Assembly: GCA_023399815.1 (NCBI GenBank) | Contig: JAEWOJ010000122.1 | Coordinates: 1-6,072 of the forward strand | From: Pseudomonadota bacterium | GTDB taxonomy: Bacteria > Pseudomonadota > Gammaproteobacteria > Xanthomonadales > Xanthomonadaceae | Length of the DNA stretch: 6,072 nt | Reading direction: 5' to 3' | Part shown: in pieces, positions 1-5,861 of the stretch | Layout of the letters: the number at the start of each line of letters is the position of its first letter | How positions within the stretch are numbered: the stretch's first letter is position 1 | The notes under the pieces: generated by a model | What the model saw: only the letters and a program-made list of their open reading frames with translations | Database searches by the model: none | Told to the model about the DNA's origin: nothing | Translations under genes and position numbers: made by a program

Positions 1-1046
<1,046 letters not shown>

Positions 1047-1083
1047 GACGGACGTCCGGAAGAAGGCGTGCGGGGGCTGGGTC

Positions 1084-1153
1084 GGCGAGCCCCGAGCGTT
1101 CCGGCGACGGTTCCGCGCACGCGGCACCACGGCCGGCAAGCCGGCGGCTCGCC
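1084..1153 (-). promoter_or_regulatory. Candidate expression platform between riboswitch and gcvP
   Basis: The 113 nt between the second aptamer and the gcvP ATG contain a perfect 8-bp inverted repeat (GGCGAGCC at 1084-1091, GGCTCGCC at 1146-1153) plus a local CCGGC-TTG-CCGG hairpin near the aptamer. No U-tract follows these, so a simple intrinsic terminator is not evident. A translational or Rho-type control is possible. Function is inferred only. Confidence 0.3.
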
Positions 1154-1159
1154 TCGTGC

Positions 1160-1333
1160 CCCTCTGTCCTTTTGCCTGAGAGTTTGGAAGGCACGACCTG
1201 CGGGTCGCGCGCCTCGTGCACCTTCGGCGCCGGATTGAACCGGTCTCTCCAGAGTTTTGACGCAGGTGGTATCGGGGCCTGAGCGATTGCGGGCGTTTGC
1301 GCCTTCGGCAGCGATGAACCGCTTCTCCCACCG
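1160..1333 (-). promoter_or_regulatory. Tandem glycine riboswitch (two aptamers) in the gcvP leader
   Basis: Read on the minus strand, the leader has the glycine aptamer signature twice. The upstream aptamer (about 1333-1262) begins GGTGGGAGAAGCGGTTCATC, contains GCTGCCGAAGGCGCAAACGC and CGCTCAGGCCCCGATACCAC, and closes with CCACC pairing to the initial GGTGG. The downstream aptamer (about 1258-1160) has ACTCTGGAGAGACCGGTTCA, GCGCCGAAGGTGCACGAG and the diagnostic AACTCTCAGGCAAAAGGACAGAG. The GCCGAAGG and CTCAGGCxxxxGGAC boxes are family hallmarks, and a short linker separates the two units. In most bacteria this element switches gcv genes on when glycine is high, which fits gcvP directly downstream. 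The switching mechanism is not settled from sequence alone. Confidence 0.93.
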
Positions 1334-1345
1334 TGTAGCGCGCTG

Positions 1346-1351
1346 ATTATA
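1346..1351 (-). promoter_or_regulatory. -10 element of the gcvP/riboswitch promoter
   Basis: A perfect TATAAT lies on the minus strand 12 bases before the first base of the riboswitch, so a transcript starting about 7 nt downstream would begin near 1339 and include the whole aptamer. The hexamer 17 nt upstream (CACCGC) is a poor -35 match, so an activator or a different spacing may be involved. The -10 assignment rests on the match and its position. Confidence 0.6.
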
Positions 1352-1387
1352 GCGGCTGGCCCGGCTGGGCGGTGCCCGCTGTTGGTT

Positions 1388-1436
1388 CCTTCTCCCTCCG
1401 GGAGAAGGTGCCCCGAAGGGGCGGATGAGGGGCGGG
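1388..1436. repeat. Intergenic double-hairpin repeat, Xanthomonadaceae-like
   Basis: Two perfect hairpins lie back to back: CCTTCTCCC/GGGAGAAGG with loop TCC (1388-1408) and CCCC-GAA-GGGG (1411-1421), followed by CGGATGAGGGG. Elements with this GAGAAGGTGCCCCGAAGGGG and GGATGAGGG layout are scattered between genes in xanthomonad genomes. That statement comes from recall of the family, not from a search. The position near the gcvP promoter may be incidental. Confidence 0.6.
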
Positions 1437-1540
1437 CGAAGCCGCGCCGCAAAGAGTTACCTGTGGCCGCGATGAGGAACGCGTCGCCACGCGCCCATAT
1501 GGGAAACAATCGGGACACCGCTGCTTCAGATGGTGCACGG

Positions 1541-1650
1541 GCCCTCACCCCAACCCCGCTCCGCGTCCCGGCCCACGCCAGCGGCGTGGGCGCTCGAAGG
1601 CACGCCCGCCAGTGGCGCGCAGGCTGTGCCTTCTCGCCCCGCGGGGAGAG
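1541..1650. repeat. Second intergenic hairpin repeat, inverted relative to the first
   Basis: Starts with GGGCCCTCACCCCAACCCCG and ends with TTCTCGCCCCGCGGGGAGAG, the reversed layout of the repeat at 1388. Inside it are a perfect 9-bp hairpin GCCCACGCC-AGC-GGCGTGGGC (1571-1591) and an enclosing AAGGCAC/GTGCCTT stem (1597-1603 with 1626-1632) around CGCC-AGT-GGCG. The edges are approximate. Confidence 0.5.
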
Positions 1651-1798
1651 GGGCTTCCCCGCATCGGCATTCAGCTACGCGCCTACCGATGGCAGTTCCA
1701 CCCCCTTATCATGTGCAGCCTTCCCGTTTCCCCAAGGCGCCGCCCGCACAGGGCCGGCGCCCGTCGTGCGTCCTCGCGCACGCCCCGCCGGATACCCC

Positions 1799-3022
1799 AT
1801 GACCACCGCTTCGCCCTCCACCCGTCGCCTGGCCCTGCTGCTCGCTGGGCTGTCCATGTTCGGGCCGTTCTCCATCGACACCATCTTCCCGGCCTTCCCG
1901 CTGCTGGCGCGGGAGCTGGCGGTGGACGAGGTGGCGGTGCAGCAGACCATCAGCGTCTACCTGCTGTTCTACGGCCTGATGAGCCTGGCGCACGGCCCGC
2001 TATCCGATGCCTGGGGGCGCAAGCGGGTGATCCTCGGCGGGCTGGTGCTGTTCGCCGCCGCGTCGGTCGGCTGCGCGCTGTCCACCCACCTGGGCACGCT
2101 GCTGGTGTTCCGCGCGCTGCAAGGCGTTTCCGCCGGCGTGGGCATGATCGTCGGTCGCGCGGTGATCCGCGATCTCTACCACGGCCCCGACGCGCAGCGG
2201 CTGATGAGCCAGGTGTCGATGATCTTCGGCATCGCCCCGGCCATCGCGCCCATCATCGGCGGCTGGATCCTGCTCGGCGGCGGCGACTGGCCGCTGATCT
2301 TCTGGTTCCTGGTGGTGTTCTCGCTGCTGCTGGTCGTCGCTACCGCGCGCTGGCTGCCGGAAACGCATCCGATCGAAGCGCGCACCGCGCTGTCGCCGCG
2401 CGGCCTGCTGCGCGACTACCTGCGCATCGGCTTCAACCCGCGCTTCCTGCGCCTGGCGCTGGCTGGCAGCATCAACTTCGGCGGCATCTTCCTGTACATC
2501 TCTTCGGCGCCGGTGTTCGTGATGCAGCACCTGCGCCTGGGCGAGGGCGGCTTCGCCTGGCTGTTCATCCCCACCATCGGCGGCATGACCACCGGCGCAT
2601 TCCTGTCAGGGCGCATGGCCGGCCGCACCTTGCCGGTGCGGCAGGTCGGCATCGGCTTCGCCTGCTGCGCGCTGTCGGCGGTGTTGAACATCGCCTACGC
2701 CGCATCGGTAGAACAGTTGCAGTTGCCGTGGGCGGTACTGCCCATCTTCCTCGGCGGCCTGGGCATGGCGCTGATCTTCCCGGTGCTGGCGCTGGCGGTG
2801 CTGGACATGTATCCGCAGCAGCGCGGCCTGGCCTCGTCACTGCAGGCCTTCGTGCAGTTGATGGTCAGCACCGTGGTGGCCGGCGTGGTCTCGCCGCTGC
2901 TCAGCGGCCGGCCGCTGCACCTGGCGCTGGGCATGGCCGGTTTCATGCTGCTGGGCTTCGTGTTCTGGTACTGGGAACACCGCCGCGAGCGCCACTTGGC
3001 CGGCCCGCCTCTGCGCGTGTAG
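1799..3022 (+). CDS. Bcr/CflA-family multidrug efflux MFS transporter
   Basis: A 407-residue inner-membrane protein of the drug:H+ antiporter (12-TM) branch of the major facilitator superfamily, expected to export toxic compounds using the proton gradient. Twelve hydrophobic segments can be read at about 12-34, 48-66, 77-96, 98-120, 137-160, 164-184, 216-238, 251-270, 283-303, 308-332, 345-367 and 375-392. TM1 carries the family's S-I-D27-x-x-x-P31-A-x-P34 pattern. Motif A is GPLSDAWGRKR (66-76) in the loop between TM2 and TM3. RALQGVSAGVG (105-115) is motif B-like. GIAPAIAPIIGGW (144-156) is the antiporter motif C. The ATG at 1799 gives the usual family length of about 400. The frame remains open upstream only through repeat DNA. 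No clear Shine-Dalgarno is present. The substrate cannot be predicted. The next gene follows after 83 bp without a visible terminator, so read-through is possible. Confidence 0.93.
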   Translation: MTTASPSTRRLALLLAGLSMFGPFSIDTIFPAFPLLARELAVDEVAVQQTISVYLLFYGLMSLAHGPLSDAWGRKRVILGGLVLFAAASVGCALSTHLGTLLVFRALQGVSAGVGMIVGRAVIRDLYHGPDAQRLMSQVSMIFGIAPAIAPIIGGWILLGGGDWPLIFWFLVVFSLLLVVATARWLPETHPIEARTALSPRGLLRDYLRIGFNPRFLRLALAGSINFGGIFLYISSAPVFVMQHLRLGEGGFAWLFIPTIGGMTTGAFLSGRMAGRTLPVRQVGIGFACCALSAVLNIAYAASVEQLQLPWAVLPIFLGGLGMALIFPVLALAVLDMYPQQRGLASSLQAFVQLMVSTVVAGVVSPLLSGRPLHLALGMAGFMLLGFVFWYWEHRRERHLAGPPLRV

Positions 3023-3105
3023 GCCCGGCATCCATCCCCGCATCACCCCGCCTGCGTCACTCTCCTTATTACCGGCCATCGCGGCCGTCATCGGAAGCTG
3101 CCACC

Positions 3106-3522
3106 ATGTCCATCCACTCCAAGGGCCGCCGCGAGGCGAAGAAGAAGCTGGCCGAGCGCGAGCGCAACCAGGCCGCCGCCAACCCGGCGCCGAAGGCCGC
3201 GGTGGAACCGCATGCCGAACTGCGCGATCAGCAGCGCACCCTGCTGGCCGGCATCGTCCGCCGCGACGGCGAATGGGTGCTGGGCATGGACGGCAAGATC
3301 GCCGGCGAAACCCCCAGCGCCGCCCGCGTGCTGGCGCTGATCATGCAGGCCGCCGAACTGCACGAACGCAGCGGCACCCCGGTGCGGCTGATGTACTCCG
3401 ACGCGCTGAAGGATGCCGCGCACGCCGAAGCAGCGGAGCAGGGCATCGACTTCGACACCTGGAAGCGCAACCTGGCCGCGGAGCTTGGCATCGGCGCGAA
3501 GGACGCCGCGGGCACGCATTGA
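3106..3522 (+). CDS. Conserved-looking hypothetical protein, 138 aa, with basic N-terminus
   Basis: I do not recognise a named family. The 138-residue product is soluble, with no signal peptide or membrane segment. Residues 1-20 are strongly basic (KGRREAKKKLAERER), and an Ala/Pro linker follows (22-35). A compact region from about 36 to 138 contains AGIVRRDGEWVLGMDGKIAGE (48-68) and a helical stretch ending DFDTWKRNLAAELGIG (115-130). The last region suggests alternating helices, and the GEWVLG-type strand pair suggests a small alpha/beta fold. GGAAG stands 8 nt before the ATG at 3106 and decides this start. GC-rich third positions agree with a real gene. It lies 83 bp downstream of the transporter on the same strand and ends 21 bp before a strong terminator, so the two may share a transcript. 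Function unknown. Confidence 0.8.
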   Translation: MSIHSKGRREAKKKLAERERNQAAANPAPKAAVEPHAELRDQQRTLLAGIVRRDGEWVLGMDGKIAGETPSAARVLALIMQAAELHERSGTPVRLMYSDALKDAAHAEAAEQGIDFDTWKRNLAAELGIGAKDAAGTH

Positions 3523-3543
3523 GTTCCGGCAGGACTTGAACGG

Positions 3544-3574
3544 ACAAGGGCGCCGTGAGGCGCCCTTGTTGTTT
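3544..3574 (+). terminator. Intrinsic terminator closing the plus-strand gene block
   Basis: Perfect 11-bp stem ACAAGGGCGCC / GGCGCCCTTGT with a GTGA tetraloop (3555-3558), followed by TGTTT. It begins 21 bp after the stop of the 138-aa gene. The tail is T-rich only on the plus strand. It also marks the boundary between ordinary chromosome and the cassette array. Confidence 0.88.
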
Positions 3575-3634
3575 CCGCAGGAGGATCCGTGGGCTTATCC
3601 AGGTGCGGAATGAATCGCGGCGGCTGTGGTGTGC

Positions 3635-3689
3635 GCCTGCTGTCCGAGTTGCGCTGCTGAGCGGCGACGGCTTGGACGAATTTCCAGGC
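3635..3689 (-). other. Decayed attC of the SnoaL-like cassette (distal end of array)
   Basis: On the plus strand the R'' half reads CGGCTTGGACGAATT then TCCAGGC, matching the intact sites at most bases but with the core GTT changed to TCC. The other half, GCCTGCTGTCCGAGTT, keeps GCCT but has GCT in place of AAC in R' (minus strand AGCAGGC instead of GTTAGGC). At 55 bp it is 5 bp shorter than the others, the loss being in the central hairpin. It should not recombine. It marks the last recognisable cassette before the chromosomal terminator. Confidence 0.7.
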
Positions 3690-3694
3690 AGCTT

Positions 3695-4102
3695 CTACTT
3701 GAGCTCGATCCCGGCTGACCGCGCAAACGCGGCATAGTCCAGTGCGGTATTTTGATCATGCACGATCCGCCAATTTCCATCCTGGAGCTGGAAAACGTAA
3801 ACGAGCCACGTACTGAACGGAGCATCCTCGGGTTTGGCCTGATACTGATACCTGATCAGAGCCATGGCCATGTCCTCGCCAACCACCTTGTGGACAACTT
3901 CCCCTTTCCACACCCAGTTGGGGTCTTGGAACCACTGTTCGTGGATCGCGATGAGTTCCGATTTCCTTGTGAAGGCATGCCCATTCTGAACGATGGTGTA
4001 TAGCACCTCGTCAAGCGTGAGGTTTTCCTTGAATGCATCGATATCACCATCGGCTATCGATGCAAGATGATTCTGTAGCGCAGTATCAAAGTCTGGCTTC
4101 AT
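3695..4102 (-). CDS. SnoaL-like / NTF2-fold protein (DUF4440-type), cassette gene
   Basis: A 135-residue soluble protein with the layout of SnoaL-like NTF2-fold domains. An N-terminal helix pair (DTALQNHLASIADGDIDAF, 6-24) is followed by a first strand (EVLYTIVQNG, 32-41), a helix with HEQWFQDPNWVWKGE (54-68), and strands MAMALIRYQY (78-87), WLVYVFQLQDGNWRIVHDQN (99-118). The QDGNWRIVHDQNT ending is typical of the fold. Such proteins serve as isomerases, polyketide cyclases or ligand-binding proteins, and the substrate cannot be deduced here. GAGGTG lies 5 nt before the ATG, a good ribosome binding site. It is the most distal cassette gene. It follows a decayed attC and is followed by one, so it is probably fixed in place although its ORF remains intact. 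Confidence 0.85.
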   Translation of the reverse strand: MKPDFDTALQNHLASIADGDIDAFKENLTLDEVLYTIVQNGHAFTRKSELIAIHEQWFQDPNWVWKGEVVHKVVGEDMAMALIRYQYQAKPEDAPFSTWLVYVFQLQDGNWRIVHDQNTALDYAAFARSAGIELK

Positions 4103-4122
4103 GGTTGCACCTCAACTGAGAG

Positions 4123-4182
4123 GGATAAGCAGGAAATCAAGCCGGCGCTACGAGGGGCGCCGACATGAGTGGCTTGTCAGGC
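4123..4182 (-). other. Decayed attC of the mini-lipoprotein cassette
   Basis: On the minus strand: GCCTGACAAGCCACTCATGT, a GC-rich hairpin GGCGCC-CCTCGTA-GCGCCG, then CGGCTTGATTTCCTGC and R' position CTTATCC. R'' reads GCCTGAC (one change from GCCTAAC). R' keeps TTA but lost the leading G and RRRY. Exactly 60 bp, aligned base for base with the intact sites. Probably inactive. Confidence 0.72.
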
Positions 4183-4263
4183 CTTAGCCCTGGCAGATTC
4201 CTGCGTAACTTTTCCGCAAGCGGCAACGAAGCCAAGGGCTGAGACAAGCAGGATTCATTTCAT
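4177..4263 (-). pseudogene. Tiny lipoprotein cassette gene with a nonsense codon at position 3
   Basis: Reading from ATG at 4263 gives M-K-stop-ILLVSALGFVAACGKVTQE and then SARAKA before a TGA at 4179-4177 that overlaps the R'' core. The sequence after codon 3 is a textbook lipoprotein signal: hydrophobic ILLVSALGFVAA followed by Cys (lipobox FVAAC), then a short polar tail. Changing the TGA to CGA would restore an MKRILL-type start, so the likely intact form was a 28-residue lipoprotein of entericidin-like size. The ATG begins 1 nt after the R' position of the upstream attC, as expected for a cassette gene. Alternatives are initiation at the ATC after the stop or a chance frame. The other frame gives only an unremarkable 24-residue peptide. 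Confidence 0.55.
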
Positions 4264-4264
4264 G

Positions 4265-4324
4265 GGCCGCTACTTGGATCAAGCCGGGCCGCGAGGCGGC
4301 ATCGGCTTGAATGAGTCGTCAGGT
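4265..4324 (-). other. Decayed attC of the secreted-protein cassette
   Basis: Plus-strand CGGCTTGAATGAGTC then GTCAGGT (R'' with one T-to-C change) at the right. A hairpin GCCGGGCCGCGAGGCGGC lies in the middle. TACTTGGATCAAGCCG preceded by GGCCGCT at the left gives R' as AGCGGCC on the minus strand, so the GTT where recombination occurs is lost. 60 bp, co-linear with the intact sites. The C-terminal codons of the cassette gene are written in this site. Confidence 0.75.
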
Positions 4325-4701
4325 CGTGCATCGATTGGCACTCGGCAACGATATCGCACGATCTCTTTGCCAGGGATGCTTGTGCTGTCTATCAGCATGC
4401 GCCCATCCCGCGAGAGCTCGAACTTTGCAATGGAGAGCCAAGTCTCTCCCTCTCCAGAGAGTTCCCCAATCAGGGCGACCTCGTCGCCACGCACGACAAC
4501 CGATCTGATCGGACCATCGCTTTCCCAGTAGATGATACGGCGCGGGGTCAGGCGAAGTGCCAAGTCATCCGCATCAGAGCCGCAGGAGGTGGGGCTGCCA
4601 GCCCAAGTCCCTGTGAACCTCTGCGGTAATGAAGCATCGCCATCTGATGCGAAGACAGTGCTTGGAAGAAGTAACGCTATTGCAAAAACAATGGCCTTCA
4701 T
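4279..4701 (-). CDS. Secreted protein of unknown function, 140 aa, cassette gene
   Basis: No named family is recognised. Residues 1-18 form a Sec signal peptide (MKAIVFAIALLLPSTVFA) with likely cleavage after VFA-18, so the mature product of about 122 residues should be periplasmic or secreted. The mature part begins FTGTWAGSPTSCG (29-41) and continues as short beta-type strands (RRIIYWESDG 54-63, RSVVVRGDEVALIGEL 66-81, TWLSIAKFELSRDGRMLI 87-104). It contains two cysteines, C40 and C119, that could form a disulfide. This pattern is reminiscent of small beta-barrel, lipocalin-like proteins, but that is weak inference. AAGGAAGGAGC directly before the ATG is a strong ribosome binding site. The last residues, DDSFKPMPPRGPA, are translated from the attC site, showing that the coding frame runs into the recombination site. 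Confidence 0.85.
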   Translation of the reverse strand: MKAIVFAIALLLPSTVFASDGDASLPQRFTGTWAGSPTSCGSDADDLALRLTPRRIIYWESDGPIRSVVVRGDEVALIGELSGEGETWLSIAKFELSRDGRMLIDSTSIPGKEIVRYRCRVPIDARPDDSFKPMPPRGPA

Positions 4702-4716
4702 GCTCCTTCCTTGGCG

Positions 4717-4776
4717 ATTTGACGCCTAGGTTAAGACGTTCCGCGAAGTGGCGTCGGCTTGAATGAATTGTTAGGT
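4717..4776 (-). other. attC of the 88-aa protein cassette, R' core mutated
   Basis: Minus strand: ACCTAAC-AATTCATTCAAGCCG, a central imperfect stem around the loop-proximal CTTCGCGG, then GTCTTAACCTAGGC-GTCAAAT. R'' is intact. R' differs from GTTRRRY only in its third base (GTC). 60 bp. This one-base defect in the core makes it the boundary between the intact and the decayed sites. Confidence 0.88.
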
Positions 4777-4784
4777 GTTGTATC

Positions 4785-5051
4785 TCACGATGCGTCACCT
4801 GAGAGATCGACTGCCACATTTGCGCCAAGAGCCTCAAGAATGTGACGAAGGCTTTCCACGTGCGCCATGTCTACGTCACAGATAACGGCAAGCTCGCGAG
4901 CCTTGACTTGCCGCTCCAAGTCGCGCCTCGCCGCTGGTGATAGGTTGACAGAGCGACGCAGGCGACGAGTGAACTCGGACCGTGCATGTCCGACCCATCC
5001 ACTCCAGGTAGTGCCGTCATTACGCCAGCCGATTATCGACACTGTTGCCAT
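4785..5051 (-). CDS. Hypothetical 88-aa soluble cassette protein
   Basis: An unrecognised soluble protein. Residues 1-20 (MATVSIIGWRNDGTTWSGWV) look like a strand-turn region. Residues 24-56 are a charged helical stretch rich in Arg (RSEFTRRLRRS, AARRDLERQVKARE). Residues 57-82 read AVICDVDMAHVESLRHILEALGANVAV. That last segment has the look of a small alpha/beta tail ending in LEALGA-x-V, faintly like the ribosomal L7/L12 C-terminal domain, but the likeness is too weak to name. The ATG at 5051 is chosen. A GTG two codons upstream (5057) is also in frame but lies inside the attC core. The start is only 4 nt from the R' core of the preceding site, so AGGT of the core is the only Shine-Dalgarno-like sequence. 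The stop lies 8 bases before R'' of its own attC. Confidence 0.75.
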   Translation of the reverse strand: MATVSIIGWRNDGTTWSGWVGHARSEFTRRLRRSVNLSPAARRDLERQVKARELAVICDVDMAHVESLRHILEALGANVAVDLSGDAS

Positions 5052-5055
5052 GCAC

Positions 5056-5115
5056 ACCTAACGCCTGAGTTAAGCCGACGAGCGAAGCCCGTTCGGCTTG
5101 GATGAATTGTTAGGC
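5056..5115 (-). other. Intact attC of the 85-aa membrane-protein cassette
   Basis: Minus strand: GCCTAAC-AATTCATCCAAGCCG, central hairpin around GGGCTTCGCT, then CGGCTTAACTCAGGC-GTTAGGT. Both cores match RYYYAAC and GTTRRRY exactly. On the plus strand AAGCCGA pairs with TCGGCTT to form the folded-strand stem. 60 bp. Likely a functional substrate for an integron integrase. Confidence 0.95.
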
Positions 5116-5367
5116 GCCATCGTTGCGCCCGCAGAAACGATTAACAAGCAAAACAATAGTCGATACGGCTAAGGCCAACCAGCAGGTCAAGAAGGCTGCG
5201 CCCGCGAGCCAAACTGTTGCTAGCAATACTGAGGCCAGAGCAGGAAAGTCTAGAGTTCTTGCGCCCCAAGACGATAAGCCGAATATGAGCGCTGCCAGCC
5301 ATGCGACGAACGCATAGCGTTTGGTACGGTTGATCAGCCGCGCATCTGTCTCTGTCAGATTGCTCAT
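5110..5367 (-). CDS. Small membrane protein, 85 aa, cassette gene
   Basis: Unrecognised inner-membrane protein. After a polar N-terminus (MSNLTETDARLINRTKRY) there are about three hydrophobic segments, at 19-36 (AFVAWLAALIFGLSSWGA region), 43-59 and 60-77 (ending in LALAVSTIVLLV). It finishes with a short polar tail NRFCGRNDGA. The basic residues before the first segment suggest a cytoplasmic N-terminus. The TAA stop (5112-5110) is part of the R'' core GCCTAAC, so the attC supplies the stop codon. A leader of about 46 nt separates the ATG from the upstream R' core, without a strong Shine-Dalgarno. No functional clue beyond membrane location. Confidence 0.78.
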   Translation of the reverse strand: MSNLTETDARLINRTKRYAFVAWLAALIFGLSSWGARTLDFPALASVLLATVWLAGAAFLTCWLALAVSTIVLLVNRFCGRNDGA

Positions 5368-5413
5368 CGATCGGTCTGTACTCTTATCCAGAGTGGGGAT
5401 GCTTTGATATGGC

Positions 5414-5473
5414 GCCTAACGCCTGAATTAAGCCGACCGGCGAAGCCGGTTCGGCTTGAGTGAATTGTTAGGC
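5414..5473 (-). other. Intact attC of the 4-TM protein cassette
   Basis: Minus strand: GCCTAAC-AATTCACTCAAGCCG, hairpin, CGGCTTAATTCAGGC-GTTAGGC. The plus strand folds as AAGCCGA-CCGGC-GAA-GCCGG-T-TCGGCTT (5430-5457), with one unpaired T (5450) of the kind that gives attC its strand polarity. Both 7-bp cores are perfect. 60 bp. Functional by appearance. Confidence 0.96.
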
Positions 5474-5844
5474 CTCAGCCTGGCGAGTGTATAGCCAACC
5501 AATGCGTACAGTGCTGCGCGCAGCATACCCCACGGATCTACAAGCTCTGCGAGCTGTGCACCAAAGAGTAGTGAAATGCCCATGTCGGTTACTTGAACTA
5601 AGACAAATGCAGCTGCGACGTGGGTGCCTTGGTTTTTTTGCGCGCCGGCGCCCAAGCGCCAGTAGCAAAGGATTGCAATAATCGCTACAGCGACACGCCG
5701 AACGAGGCGATAGTTTTTGACTTTTTGGTCAATGGTTTCTGGGTCGATCCCAGAGTGCACCATGATGAATCCGCTGAGAAGCCCAAAAAGGCTGGACGCG
5801 ACTAGAATGACGAGTGACCAGGCGATTACGCGCTTCCAGTTCAT
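5428..5844 (-). CDS. Membrane protein with four predicted TM segments, 138 aa, cassette gene
   Basis: Unrecognised integral membrane protein, the most proximal cassette gene in view. Hydrophobic segments lie at about 7-29 (VIAWSLVILVASSLFGLL), 49-63 (RRVAVAIIAILCYW), 75-97 (HVAAAFVLVQVTDMGISLLF) and 105-122 (GMLRAALYALVGYTLARL). They are separated by short loops, the first being polar (GIDPETIDQKVKNYRLVRR, 32-50). The last 13 residues, NNSLKPNRLRRSA, are translated from the attC, with TAA at 5430-5428. GGGAAG 6 nt before the ATG is a plausible ribosome binding site. The start overlaps (ATGA) the stop of a five-codon upstream frame. No function can be assigned. Confidence 0.82.
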   Translation of the reverse strand: MNWKRVIAWSLVILVASSLFGLLSGFIMVHSGIDPETIDQKVKNYRLVRRVAVAIIAILCYWRLGAGAQKNQGTHVAAAFVLVQVTDMGISLLFGAQLAELVDPWGMLRAALYALVGYTLARLRPNNSLKPNRLRRSA

Positions 5845-5858
5845 TCGGAGCTTCCCAT
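5841..5858 (-). CDS. Five-codon upstream ORF (MGSSE) coupled to the 4-TM gene
   Basis: ATG GGA AGC TCC GAA TGA starts 3 nt after the R' core at 5862-5868 and its TGA overlaps the ATG of the next gene as ATGA. It contains the GGGAAG that could serve as ribosome binding site of that gene. Short ORFs in attI and leaders are known to boost cassette translation by coupling. Whether it is translated here is unknown. Confidence 0.3.
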   Translation of the reverse strand: MGSSE

Positions 5859-5861
5859 GAG

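Larger units (their letters stand above)
1353..1798. other. Non-coding gap between gcvP leader and the MFS gene
   Basis: These 446 bp separate two divergent genes. They hold two GC-rich hairpin repeats (1388-1421 and about 1541-1650, listed separately). No convincing gene is seen: the reading frame of the transporter stays open upstream into this region, but that part is low-complexity Arg/Pro/Ala-rich translation of the repeats and lacks a family match. A TATCAT at 1707-1712 could be a -10 for the transporter, but its -35 region is weak. No good ribosome binding site precedes the ATG at 1799. Confidence 0.5.

Noticed and set aside
1382..1798. Upstream extension of the MFS reading frame by 139 codons
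   Set aside because: The extra stretch is a translation of hairpin repeats, rich in Arg, Pro and Ala, and would make the protein far longer than the roughly 400-residue family. The membrane protein starts naturally at 1799.
1612..3522. A 636-codon plus-strand frame covering both the transporter and the 138-aa protein
   Set aside because: Across 1799-3022 it is a shadow of the transporter in another frame, full of Arg/Ala/Pro. Only its last 138 codons are a gene, starting at 3106.
5487..5805. Plus-strand small frames opposite the proximal cassette gene
   Set aside because: They run against cassette direction, lack ribosome binding sites and overlap a frame with a convincing four-segment membrane profile and an attC-coded end.
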